From Acephala macrosclerotiorum (taxonomy: Eukaryota > Ascomycota > Leotiomycetes > Helotiales > Mollisiaceae), in contig MU119974.1 of the NCBI GenBank assembly GCA_014904845.1, positions 1 to 10,988 of the forward strand: a DNA stretch of 10,988 nucleotides, written 5' to 3'. The notes below the pieces were generated by a model, which had not been told where the DNA came from, did no database searches, and saw only the letters and a program-made list of their open reading frames with translations. The stretch's first letter is position 1. Each line of letters opens with the position of its first letter. A program made the position numbers and the translations under genes. Below, in pieces: positions 1-7,009 of the stretch.

Positions 1-335
1 ATGCTTTGCCTTTGACGACTTGAACTTTGAAATAATATAAAACTTTTAATATATAGATTTTTTATTCGCACCGGCTCCGCCGGCGCGAGTAGGGGCGTTC
101 CCCCTCTACGTGGAGCTAGAGCTGCTTGCTCTACGGGGAGCTTTATAAAGAGCTCTAAACTATGGGAGCGCTAAATGCCAAAAGCGACACATCTTAGCGT
201 TTCTTGGCAAAACCTTGGCGCAAAAACGTGACCCAAATATCTCGTTTTATTACGTAAACTCTACGTGGACTTTTTTTCCTCTAGCAGGAAACCTTTAACT
301 ATCGTCAAAGGCATTACCAGGTACTCACTTCGTAT
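1..335. repeat. Repeat-like, hairpin-rich island with AT-rich left edge
   Basis: No coding region is supported here. Positions 1-66 are AT-rich. From 71 the base composition jumps to GC-rich with several small inverted repeats in a row: CCGGC-TCC-GCCGG (71-83), GGGG-CGTT-CCCC (92-103) and a CTTTATAAAG palindrome inside GAGC...GCTC-like sequence (about 138-156). The motif CTCTACGTGGAGCT at 104-117 recurs as CTCTACGGGGAGCT at 129-142 (13 of 14 bases) and as CTCTACGTGGA at 259-269. A broken gene begins right after this segment. I read it as a fragment of a dispersed non-coding repeat (MITE-like or similar). The family is not recognised and no terminal repeats or target-site duplications could be fixed. 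Confidence 0.45.
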
Positions 336-796
336 ATGCCCAACAGGAGCGAAGCGGCAATATTTGCAGAGCCTCCGAAGAATACGCATATCACAGCCGC
401 AGTATCCACGGCGGCCAAGTCTTCTTGGATGCCGATAAATCGTTCTCCGCTGTTGCTCCAACGTGGAGAAAAGGCTATATCCTTGACATTATTGCTCGTG
501 CCTTTGCGGGGTTCCTTTATGAGTCCGGGCCGAGATCTTTGACTATATTAAATTCAAGGAAATAGGTGCTCTGAGGGCTTTGGTACTACACAGTGGAAGT
601 TATATGAATGGAGGTGATTTGGAGGGCTAGAAGTGGAGAGAAGACTTTTATGGGAGTAATTGGGATATGCTTAGCGCTGTCAAGAAGAAGTACGACCCTC
701 AGGGATTGCCCAATCTGCGTTAGCAGCCAGGAATTGGAGGAGGTAAGTAGCGATGCGCATTTTCGAGTCAATGGAGTGCGTCCTAGCTCGAGGTGA
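336..796 (+). pseudogene. FAD-linked oxidoreductase C-terminal fragment (BBE domain), broken
   Basis: This is a decayed C-terminal part of a berberine-bridge-enzyme-like FAD-linked oxidoreductase (secreted flavoenzymes oxidising sugars or secondary metabolites). The frame starting at 377 reads HSRSIHGGQVF and then APTWRKGYI, resembling the conserved PAWRKA region. Around 520-532 the match moves to the frame through 538-720, which reads ALVLHSGSYMN, then WREDFYGSNW and LSAVKKKYDPQGL, the BBE C-terminal signature. That frame has a TAG at 628-630, possibly from CAG by a C-to-T change. Near 705-715 the match appears to shift again, to a frame ending at 796 that reads VSSQELEEV, resembling the VGSE-type tail. 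The FAD-binding N-terminal half (normally over 300 residues) is missing, and a repeat-like segment lies in its place. The family call is firm; the exact indel positions are estimates. Confidence 0.75.
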
Positions 797-1405
797 AGTG
801 GCGAGGATAACCAGTGGAAGACAGAGCTGAGCGGGAAGTGCGTCTTGGCTTTCCGGCATTGGCGTCAGGGAGGCATCGGAGCAATGTCAATGCGATTGAA
901 TATACTGATTTGGGTTGTCTATAAAGGTAGAAATAGTTCTTGAGCAAGCTCTTTTATATTAAGTTAGAGAACCAGAACCCAAACCATGTGATCTCATATC
1001 CACACATCTGGGCTGTTTATCGTTCGGCGATTACCGTATTCGGTGTGTGATGACGTATAAATTCTAGGGAAGTTAACAATTTCCGTACGGTAGAACTGAA
1101 TAGTAAGTAAATTATAATCGGTTAGTAGAAGTGAGAGTAGGAATGTGACTGAGCAACTTACGAAGGTAAATAAGTAGAGGGTGAGTAGCGCCAAAGCAGA
1201 GCGGCGATACTGCCTAGCCGCGTTGGAAGCGACGCAGATTAAGATTCAACGTAGATTACTTTAATAATAGCGGATGTGTTGTGTAATTATTATTTCTGAA
1301 TCAATCTAAAACTACCCCCTGATTTTAAAAAGGCTGAAGATGTTATTATGACTCTGTCCTTTTGGAATAAATCTACCTTTTCTGAACTTTAAAAGATTTG
1401 AAAAG
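797..1405. other. Intergenic, no gene seen
   Basis: About 600 bp without a supported gene. A short open frame on the minus strand (994-1194) is hydrophobic but AT-rich and has no family resemblance. The right part (about 1260-1400) becomes AT-rich and probably belongs to the upstream region of the possible gene starting at 1489. No RNA gene or clear repeat was recognised. Confidence 0.5.
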
Positions 1406-1450
1406 CTTCTTCTTTTCTCTTTCCTTTTCTACTTCTTTTTTTATCTATCC
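1406..1450 (+). promoter_or_regulatory. Pyrimidine-rich core-promoter tract
   Basis: A nearly pure C/T tract is followed by a CTCAACAAATCAACC stretch and then an ATG at 1489 with A at -3 and G at +4. CT-rich tracts just upstream of the transcription start are common in filamentous fungal promoters, so this supports transcription to the right. It is composition-based evidence only. Confidence 0.4.
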
Positions 1451-1488
1451 TCAACAAATCAACCCGTGAAGACTTTTGAAGAAATACT

Positions 1489-1686
1489 ATGGATGCTATC
1501 CATTTCGAACGACTTTCTACACCACTTCCCCACATCTACCTCGACCTCGACCTTACATCCTTAACCTCAACTCCCCGTCACCACCCCGTGGCAGCCACCG
1601 TCGGAGACGTCAAAACAACAGTCTGCGTAGTCGTATACGTCCTCCTGGCCCAACTAGTTAAACTACTCCCCTATAATAGAACCTAA
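1489..1686 (+). CDS. Hypothetical small protein (65 aa), possibly one exon of a longer gene
   Basis: The family is not recognised. The frame gives 65 residues starting MDAIHFERL, with a proline/histidine-rich middle and a hydrophobic run (VCVVVYVLLAQLVKLL, about residues 45-60) that could be a short membrane or amphipathic segment. Support comes from a strong start context, the CT-rich tract upstream and many C-ending codons, as in the other genes here. The gene may be longer: a good branch site and acceptor (CTAAC at about 1707-1711, AG at 1721-1722) lies downstream. A GTATAC donor at 1633 would join residue 48 in frame to an open stretch reaching about 1848. That donor is weak, so the unspliced frame is given. 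It converges with the minus-strand gene ending at 1800. Confidence 0.4.
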   Translation: MDAIHFERLSTPLPHIYLDLDLTSLTSTPRHHPVAATVGDVKTTVCVVVYVLLAQLVKLLPYNRT

Positions 1687-1799
1687 ACTCTTCCGTAACA
1701 CTACTAACCACCTCTTCCATAGATTGCTGTCGCGGAGTGGATTTTTATTATGTATTGCTGCGACGTGAGCAAAGAAAGAGGAGGCGTCGTTCCTGTTTC

Positions 1800-2009
1800 T
1801 CACTTTTGCTTGAGATTCCAGGAAGTGGGAGCTGGTGGGTAGTGCGGGTAATTGACTGTGGTTGTGTATATTGGCGGGTTTTTGGCCGTGATGAGGGTGG
1901 TGCAGCATGTTGCTGAAGTGAGGATTTCGAATGGGCGTGCAAGAGTGGTGGAGAGGAGTGATGTGAAGATGAGGAGCAAGGGAATCATGGAGATGTTGAG
2001 GAATCGCAT
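1800..2009 (-). CDS. Candidate small secreted protein (69 aa)
   Basis: The frame encodes 69 residues. The first 24 or so look like a classical signal peptide: MRFLNISM, then a hydrophobic core LLLIFTSLLSTTLA with a small-x-small end before RPF. The mature part (about 45 residues) has one adjacent cysteine pair (CC, about residues 35-36) and is rich in Thr, Pro and Tyr. Codons are strongly C-ending (TTC, CTC, ATC, ACC), unlike the overlapping frame on the other strand. This favours the minus strand as the coding one. A 46-nt intron is also possible near the 3' end: donor GTGAGA at 1802, acceptor in GTCGCAG. It would change the last residues to NNT and stop four codons on, so the product is small either way. 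The function is unknown; effector-like or cell-wall roles are only possibilities. Confidence 0.5.
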   Translation of the reverse strand: MRFLNISMIPLLLIFTSLLSTTLARPFEILTSATCCTTLITAKNPPIYTTTVNYPHYPPAPTSWNLKQK

Positions 2010-2724
2010 TGCGAGGCGATGTGTAATATTAGATTTGGGGATGTTGAGCTGGGAGAAAGAAGATCAATTGCATCACCAGAAAGCACAAAACAGAAGGTGG
2101 AGGATCGACCGACTCTTGAGGAAGGATTCAAGTTGTGCATTGTGCGACCTCCTATATGCTGATACCAGTCTGAATCAATGTTTCTCTATGAATCGTGTAT
2201 GTAGATTGAGATGCGGCGCAATATAGTCCTACTGCGTCTGTGTTTAGCTGAGAGATCTAATGCAAGTTATCTGTGGAGAACTACCGTGTTCGCGATAATC
2301 AGACAGACAAGAATGAGAGAACTCTTAAAAAGCTATTTATAAATTGAAATAGATAAAAACAACTTCTCAGGGTATCCCTTCTTGACCCAGACGTTCTTCC
2401 TTTGGAGTTCGAGGAAAACAACTCTGTGATTTGGGTGGGGACGATGAAGTTCTCGGCAAGCGAGGTCAACCCCTTTTCCTCGGCTTGACACACTTGCATC
2501 GCTAAGGACAGCGCTGAGAGAACAGACATTGCCATCGGTAACAGTATAGAAAAATTGTGCGATTCTGATTCCTGAATCAATCTAAGATTCGTCGTCTAAG
2601 TCGTCATCGAGTTCATGACCTGATGAGACTCCATAATACATGCTTGACCGGCCGACCGGAACCCGCAGCCCAATAGGCACACCCAAAACGCACCAGGGAC
2701 CGAGCACCACCCCAATTATTCCAC
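2010..2724. other. Intergenic, no supported gene
   Basis: No convincing gene. A minus-strand open frame (2299-2535, 78 codons from its first ATG) starts MAMSVLSALSLAMQVCQA, which could pass as a signal peptide. Its codon use lacks the C-ending bias of the neighbours and the rest matches no family, so it is not called. The part next to 2724 should hold the 3' untranslated region and poly(A) site of the aldolase gene, which ends at 2725. Confidence 0.4.
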
Positions 2725-3729
2725 CTATAAGCTCTTCTCCAACTTCATGACTTCCGCCACTCCATCTGCAATCCCCTGTGTCTTGACCTCATCAAGTCTC
2801 TTCAACGGCCGACGAGGATACCCACCATACCCATAATAACTCTGAATGGCGCTCTTTGTCCCCGCAATCGCCGCCTTGGTCAATACCCAATCACCCTTGC
2901 TAAGAATCTTCTGCATCGCAAATGCCTCGTCTCTCTTGCCTTCCACATACAGATCCCAGATCTTAACACAGACTTTTGGCATAACGTTCGCACCTCCAGC
3001 AATGATTCCCGACCCACCAGACACCAATGTCTGAGCTGTGAAATCACACATGCCTCCAAACGCCATGTAACCCGAGCCTTCGCTGAAGGGAGTTTTGGCG
3101 TTCGTAGCGAGTGCTACCCGAGTAAGCTTTCCGGTGTTCCCACAAGTGAATTTCGTGCCGATGATGTTGCGATGTTTAGCAAGCTTGATCAGGAGGTCTG
3201 AATCCATATCAATACCCGCCACAGCGCCAGGATAATTATACAGTATTATCGGGAGCGGAGATTCATCTGCTACTTCAATGAAGTAGTTATACACTGCTTC
3301 TTCATCCATTAATCCTCTGAAATAGCTAGGAGGAAGTAACAAGACGTATTCTCCTCCCGCAGCTTCGGATTCTTTGATGAGAGAGATGGTTCCGCGGACT
3401 GAACCTTCGGTAGCACCGACGATGATGGGGACTTTGTCAAAGCCGGCGGAATCGAGGGCTTCGCGGGTGGCTTTTGTGACGGCTGTCTTTTCGGCACGGG
3501 AGAGGTGGACTGCTTCGCCATTGGAGCCCATGGTGACGAGGCCGACGAGGCCGGCCTCTGCGAGGCGGATGGCGTGGCGTTTGATGGAGGCGATGTCGAG
3601 TTCTTCGGTTTCTGGGATGAAGAAGGTCATTGTTGGGGCGTAGATGCCACAGGGGAGAGGACGGCGGCTGGTTGTGTGCCCGTTTGAGATTCCATTTGAG
3701 GTTCCGTTTGCTCCATTGACTGCCGTCAT
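2725..3729 (-). CDS. gaaC: L-threo-3-deoxy-hexulosonate (2-keto-3-deoxy-L-galactonate) aldolase, DapA/NAL superfamily
   Basis: This is a 334-residue, single-exon class I aldolase of the dihydrodipicolinate synthase/N-acetylneuraminate lyase family. In fungal D-galacturonate catabolism the GaaC/LGA1 enzyme splits 2-keto-3-deoxy-L-galactonate into pyruvate and L-glyceraldehyde in the cytosol. Visible family marks are the carboxylate-binding GSNGE (68-72), the tyrosine of YNYPG (Tyr164), the Schiff-base lysine in GTKFTCGN (Lys193) and a glycine-rich GGSGIIAGGAN segment (238-248). The first 20 or so residues are a low-complexity Asn/Gly/Thr leader outside the barrel. I start at the ATG at 3729; the same frame is open seven codons further up, but only from a TTG. 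A divergent Gfo/Idh/MocA reductase 1.58 kb away reproduces the gaaA-gaaC pairing known from Aspergillus and Botrytis (Bclga1-Bcgar2). Other DapA-family aldolases exist in fungi, so the substrate rests on family resemblance plus context. Confidence 0.88.
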   Translation of the reverse strand: MTAVNGANGTSNGISNGHTTSRRPLPCGIYAPTMTFFIPETEELDIASIKRHAIRLAEAGLVGLVTMGSNGEAVHLSRAEKTAVTKATREALDSAGFDKVPIIVGATEGSVRGTISLIKESEAAGGEYVLLLPPSYFRGLMDEEAVYNYFIEVADESPLPIILYNYPGAVAGIDMDSDLLIKLAKHRNIIGTKFTCGNTGKLTRVALATNAKTPFSEGSGYMAFGGMCDFTAQTLVSGGSGIIAGGANVMPKVCVKIWDLYVEGKRDEAFAMQKILSKGDWVLTKAAIAGTKSAIQSYYGYGGYPRRPLKRLDEVKTQGIADGVAEVMKLEKSL

Positions 3730-4392
3730 GGTTGCTTCTATGGTTGTCAAACGATTGTTGTATTAGAGGAGTGGAAAGTGGAAAGGAGGATGTGGTATTA
3801 TATGGAGGAAGTGAAGATGATGTGGGAAGACAAAAAAGAGGAAGGAGATCAGTATATAAAAGAATTGATAAGACACTTAACGAAAAAGTGAAGTCCGAGA
3901 ACGGAAGGTCGTCTCGAAGTCAGAAACTTGTGTCTCTCACCAGATGGGCACGGTATGTATAAGAGAAATTCGAGCCCTGGAGGGATTTCCCGGACAAGGA
4001 CTGCATCCAGAATGTCTGACGGCGGTGGGGCAAGTGGCCGTATGATATTATTCCGAGCAAGGCGCCTTGGTTCCTTTTTTGGTGCTACTATGGTGTGAAT
4101 TGCGGGCAAGATATCGGGGAAACGTCGAAGGCAGAGTTTACTCTAGGCCTTCGAAACCAGATGGCTGAAAATAGGAATTCTCTCCTGCTCGAGGCCGTTT
4201 TTGGATTGTTTCCACGCAGACGCTTCAGAGAAAAGCTTGCTGTATGGAGAGCTGAACACTCATTTTGGTCTGGAAGACATCATACGGATGCAGGCCAGTG
4301 CCCCCGACTAGGATGGACTTCTGCGAATGCGATATTCGGGTCGGACTAAGATAGTGGTCGATTTGTCGACGGAGCTCTGTTTTCGAATTCTT

Positions 4393-4399
4393 CCACCAA
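4393..4399 (+). promoter_or_regulatory. Candidate galacturonate-responsive element (CCNCCAA)
   Basis: CCACCAA lies in the divergent region, 664 nt upstream of the aldolase ATG and about 914 nt upstream of the reductase ATG. CCNCCAA is, to my knowledge, the core of the galacturonic-acid-responsive element bound by GaaR in Aspergillus. A 7-mer with one free base is expected about 0.8 times by chance in this interval over both strands, so the match alone is weak; the gene context raises it. Confidence 0.4.
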
Positions 4400-4766
4400 C
4401 CAGAAGCAAAAGGTTGATCATCCGATCAGCCTTCTCAAGCGTGGGGTAATCCCCCTAGGTTCAAGGTGGCACGGTGGTTCGGCTGTTATCATCCGCCAGT
4501 GATAAATGCCCCGCAATTATAGCTGTAATATTAATACTCTACGTTTGTTGGTTCATAATTAATCAGATGCTGCATGCAAATGCCGGAAGAATGTTGATAT
4601 CCAGGTGTCGCGGTGAGGGAGGAAATTTTGGTAGTGGTAGTGATGGCGGGGTACCGTAGCGCAGAGGGTTCGGGTGTTGGTAGTGGTGAATTGATTGGTA
4701 TTATCAAGGCGAAGGAGTCTCGGCGGGAAACCGGAGGTAGAGTCTATCTAAGTCCGGCTGACTAAT

Positions 4767-4826
4767 CTGGGGCTAACACCTGGGGTATCGTAACGCTGAA
4801 GGATAAGCGAAGCCACGCTACCCCAG
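4767..4826. promoter_or_regulatory. Cluster of three CTGGGG sites (CreA-type)
   Basis: CTGGGG occurs at 4767-4772 and 4780-4785 on the plus strand and as CCCCAG at 4821-4826 (minus-strand CTGGGG). This is one form of the SYGGRG consensus bound by the carbon catabolite repressor CreA/Cre1. Two sites 13 nt apart plus a third within 60 nt is denser than chance for an exact hexamer (about one per 2 kb counting both strands). Glucose repression of galacturonate genes would make sense biologically; actual binding is inferred. Confidence 0.4.
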
Positions 4827-4881
4827 TGCACCTCTTTTCTTGGCCGTGCTCACGATAGAGACCATCTTCACTCCCAATAAT

Positions 4882-4888
4882 TTGGTGG
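4882..4888 (-). promoter_or_regulatory. Second candidate galacturonate-responsive element (CCNCCAA)
   Basis: TTGGTGG on the plus strand is CCACCAA on the minus strand, the same heptamer as at 4393. It lies about 425 nt upstream of the reductase start and about 55 nt from the CTGGGG cluster, so activator-type and repressor-type motifs are close together. Confidence is limited by the short motif. Confidence 0.4.
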
Positions 4889-5312
4889 GATCCCAACTCC
4901 TGCAAAAAGCCGTATTTGGGACTGCAAACACAGGTTATGTAGCCAACGGATGACGGACTTTCTCTGGCCCTGATAGTTACTCTTTTCGGCATGCCATGCT
5001 ATAACTCTGGGCCCAACTGCTGTTCTTCCGCCCCATCTGCTAGCCTGCACTGAGACGAGCTCTTGGCGCCGGAGTATTGTCCAGCGAGGGGTTTTTGGTG
5101 GTCCTAGTGGTCTTCCCCTCTATTTTGCCGCTGTCCCCATCAGAACCCGGACAATCCATTCTTCCTTCTAGGGAGCTCGACTCGAGGCAATTACCACGCG
5201 TGTCAATCTCATGATGTTCTTCTACATATCCACAACACCTTTTTCCTTTTTTCTCCATTCCCACTGACACAGGTTGAACAACATTGCAGCTTGCAATTGA
5301 GACATCGTCATC

Positions 5313-6654
5313 ATGGCCGAGGTCGCAAGTCATCCCAAGCCTGCTGATGGCTCCAAGCCATTGAATGTCCTGATGGTGGGGACGGGAGAATACACCACGG
5401 GATTCGTTGGTGGAGGTGCCTCCGGATCAGACAAGAAGGTCGGCGTTGTTGGCCTGACGATGTTTGATCTTCGGCGACGAGGGAAAGTAGGAAAATTGTC
5501 TATGGTAGGAGTCAGTGGAAAGAAGTACCCCGCCATCCGTGAGTCTCTACCCCGCGTCGTCCAGAACAGCAACTGACAGTTTCCCAGGTGAACATCTCAA
5601 CAAGAACATCACCCAATTCTACAATAACCTCGACACCTCCTTTAAATCCTACCCCTCCGACGACAAAACCGACCCCGAGTCCTACAAAACCGCCATCGAC
5701 GCCCTCTCCCCCGGCGACGCAATCACAATCTTCACCCCAGACACAACTCACTACCCCATCGCCCTCTACGCCATCGAACGGAAAATCCACGTCCTAATCA
5801 CCAAACCCGCCGTCAAAACCCTCGAGCACCACCAAGCCCTCCTCGCCGCTGCAAAGAAACATGGCGTGTACGTCTACATCGAGCATCACAAACGTTACGA
5901 CCCCGCGTACGCGGATGCTCGGTTCAAAGCACAAAGTTTGGGAGATTTCAATTATTTCTATTCCTATATGTCGCAGCCAAAATCCCAACTCGAGACTTTC
6001 AAGGCTTGGGCGGGCGTGGATTCGGATATCAGCTACTACCTGAATTCCCACCACATCGACATCTGCGAATCCATGGTTCAACAGAGAGGTTATACACCCG
6101 TCAAAGTCTCCGCATCGGCCAGTAAAGGCGTAGCTGTAGGACTCGGCTGCGATCCTGCTACCGAAGATACGATTTCGCTACTCGTGCATTGGGTGTTGAA
6201 ATCCGATCCTGAGAAGAGAGCTACGGCTGTGTATACAGCGTCTTGGACGGCGCCGCAGAAGGCAGGCGTGCATTCGAATCAGTATTTCCATTACATGGGT
6301 GGGAAGGGGGAGATTAGGATTGATCAGGCGAAGAGAGGGTATGACGTTGCGGATGATAATGTGGGGCAGTTGATGTGGTACAATCCTTTTTATATGTGGT
6401 ATGCTCCGGATGAGGAGGGGAATTTTGCGGGACAGGGTGGGTATGGGTATGTGAGTTTTGAAAAGTTTGTGGATGGGTGTGCGAAGGTTAATAAAGAGGG
6501 ACCGGGTGCGTTGGAGGAGCTGGATAAGAGGGGTCTGCCGACGTTGAGGAATACGGTGGCTACGACTGCTATTCTGGAGGCGGGGAGGAGAGCTCTTGAC
6601 GAAGGGAGGGAAGTCGGCATTGAGGAGCAAGATGGGGTTTGGAAACTCATCTAA
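5313..6654 (+). CDS. gaaA: Gfo/Idh/MocA-family oxidoreductase, probable D-galacturonate reductase
   Basis: Two exons (5313-5538 and 5588-6654) encode 430 residues. The 49-nt intron (5539-5587) has donor GTGAGT, branch CTGAC and acceptor CCCAG; splicing is phase 1 through Arg76. The N-terminal Rossmann fold starts [14 protein letters not shown] (residues 17-30), with the nucleotide-binding GxGxxxxG pattern. The usual EKP of the family appears as TKP (147-149), followed by HHKRYDP (175-181) and a histidine-bearing [12 protein letters not shown] helix region (222-233), typical of the C-terminal catalytic domain. No signal peptide is seen, so it is probably cytosolic. Divergent placement beside a GaaC-type aldolase points to GaaA, which reduces D-galacturonate to L-galactonate with NAD(P)H. 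The fold family is clear; the substrate rests mainly on the gene pairing. The ATG at 5313 (context ATCATCATGG) is the only sensible start in this exon. Confidence 0.85.
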
Positions 6655-7009
6655 TTGATCGACTCGGATTCATCCGAAAGGAAGACTTGGGATTGAATGA
6701 CCGACAATTAGTGCTCTGTGTTACACCAAGGTACCGAAGCTAGATCACAAGTACCGAGGAGGATGGAAAATCAACACATGTGATTTTATTGCGATTCATT
6801 GTCTAGCCAGACCCAGAAAAGGAAAAAGGAATTTTCATGAGCAGAGAGCTCTGAAGAGAAATCATCGTGAAGCAAAGGCCCCAATGTCCGTGATGAGGAG
6901 AGACTGATATCTCGAATCCTGATTGTGAAAATCCGTCCCTTCCAAATTATTCCACCCTCCACCATTGTCCCAATATCATTCCCTCGTTCTCACCCTCTCA
7001 GCCTCAAAC
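6655..7009. other. Convergent intergenic region, 3' ends only
   Basis: This 355-bp gap lies between the 3' ends of the reductase (plus) and peroxidase (minus) genes. It should contain both 3' untranslated regions and poly(A) sites. I see no open frame with coding character, no RNA gene and no distinct AATAAA on either strand. Confidence 0.5.

Larger units (their letters stand above)
3730..5312. promoter_or_regulatory. Shared divergent upstream region of the gaaC-type and gaaA-type genes
   Basis: About 1.58 kb separates the two start codons and holds no supported gene; short open frames (for example 3849-4109 minus, 4474-4659 plus) lack coding character or an ATG. On the aldolase side the minus strand is strongly pyrimidine-rich (3767-3850), with TTTATATA at 3853-3860 about 125 nt before the ATG. 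On the reductase side a CT-rich tract lies at about 5240-5263, followed by CACTGACACAG, which could be the 3' end of a 5'-UTR intron. Two CCNCCAA elements and a CTGGGG cluster are listed separately. In A. niger and B. cinerea the equivalent pair is induced by D-galacturonate through GaaR-type Zn2Cys6 regulators; co-regulation here is inferred. Confidence 0.65.

Noticed and set aside
1..160. Mitochondrial DNA insertion, suggested by GC-rich hairpins in AT-rich DNA
   Set aside because: No mitochondrial gene sequence is recognisable and the AT-rich part is too short to judge.
329..542. A minus-strand frame bounded by an AG acceptor-like and a GTGAGT donor-like site, looking like an exon
   Set aside because: The plus strand in the same interval carries recognisable BBE-family motifs, so the minus-strand frame is an antisense shadow.
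1852..2226. Plus-strand open frame of 124 codons
   Set aside because: It begins with TTG, has no family resemblance, and overlaps a minus-strand frame with a signal peptide and better codon bias.
1296..2585. Exact 14-base direct repeat CTGAATCAATCTAA at 1296-1309 and 2572-2585
   Set aside because: A 14-base match somewhere in 11 kb is not rare by chance, and the flanks show no shared ends or target-site duplication that would make this a mobile element.
3730..3750. Extension of the aldolase by seven codons to 3750
   Set aside because: The first codon would be TTG; the ATG at 3729 gives a full-length family member.
3849..4109. Minus-strand open frame of 86 codons upstream of the aldolase
   Set aside because: No family resemblance and mixed codon use; it lies in the promoter region and is probably chance.
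6178..6630. Long minus-strand open frame (150 codons) antisense to the reductase
   Set aside because: It mirrors the codon pattern of the reductase gene, is rich in Arg, Leu, Pro and Ile, and has no domain.
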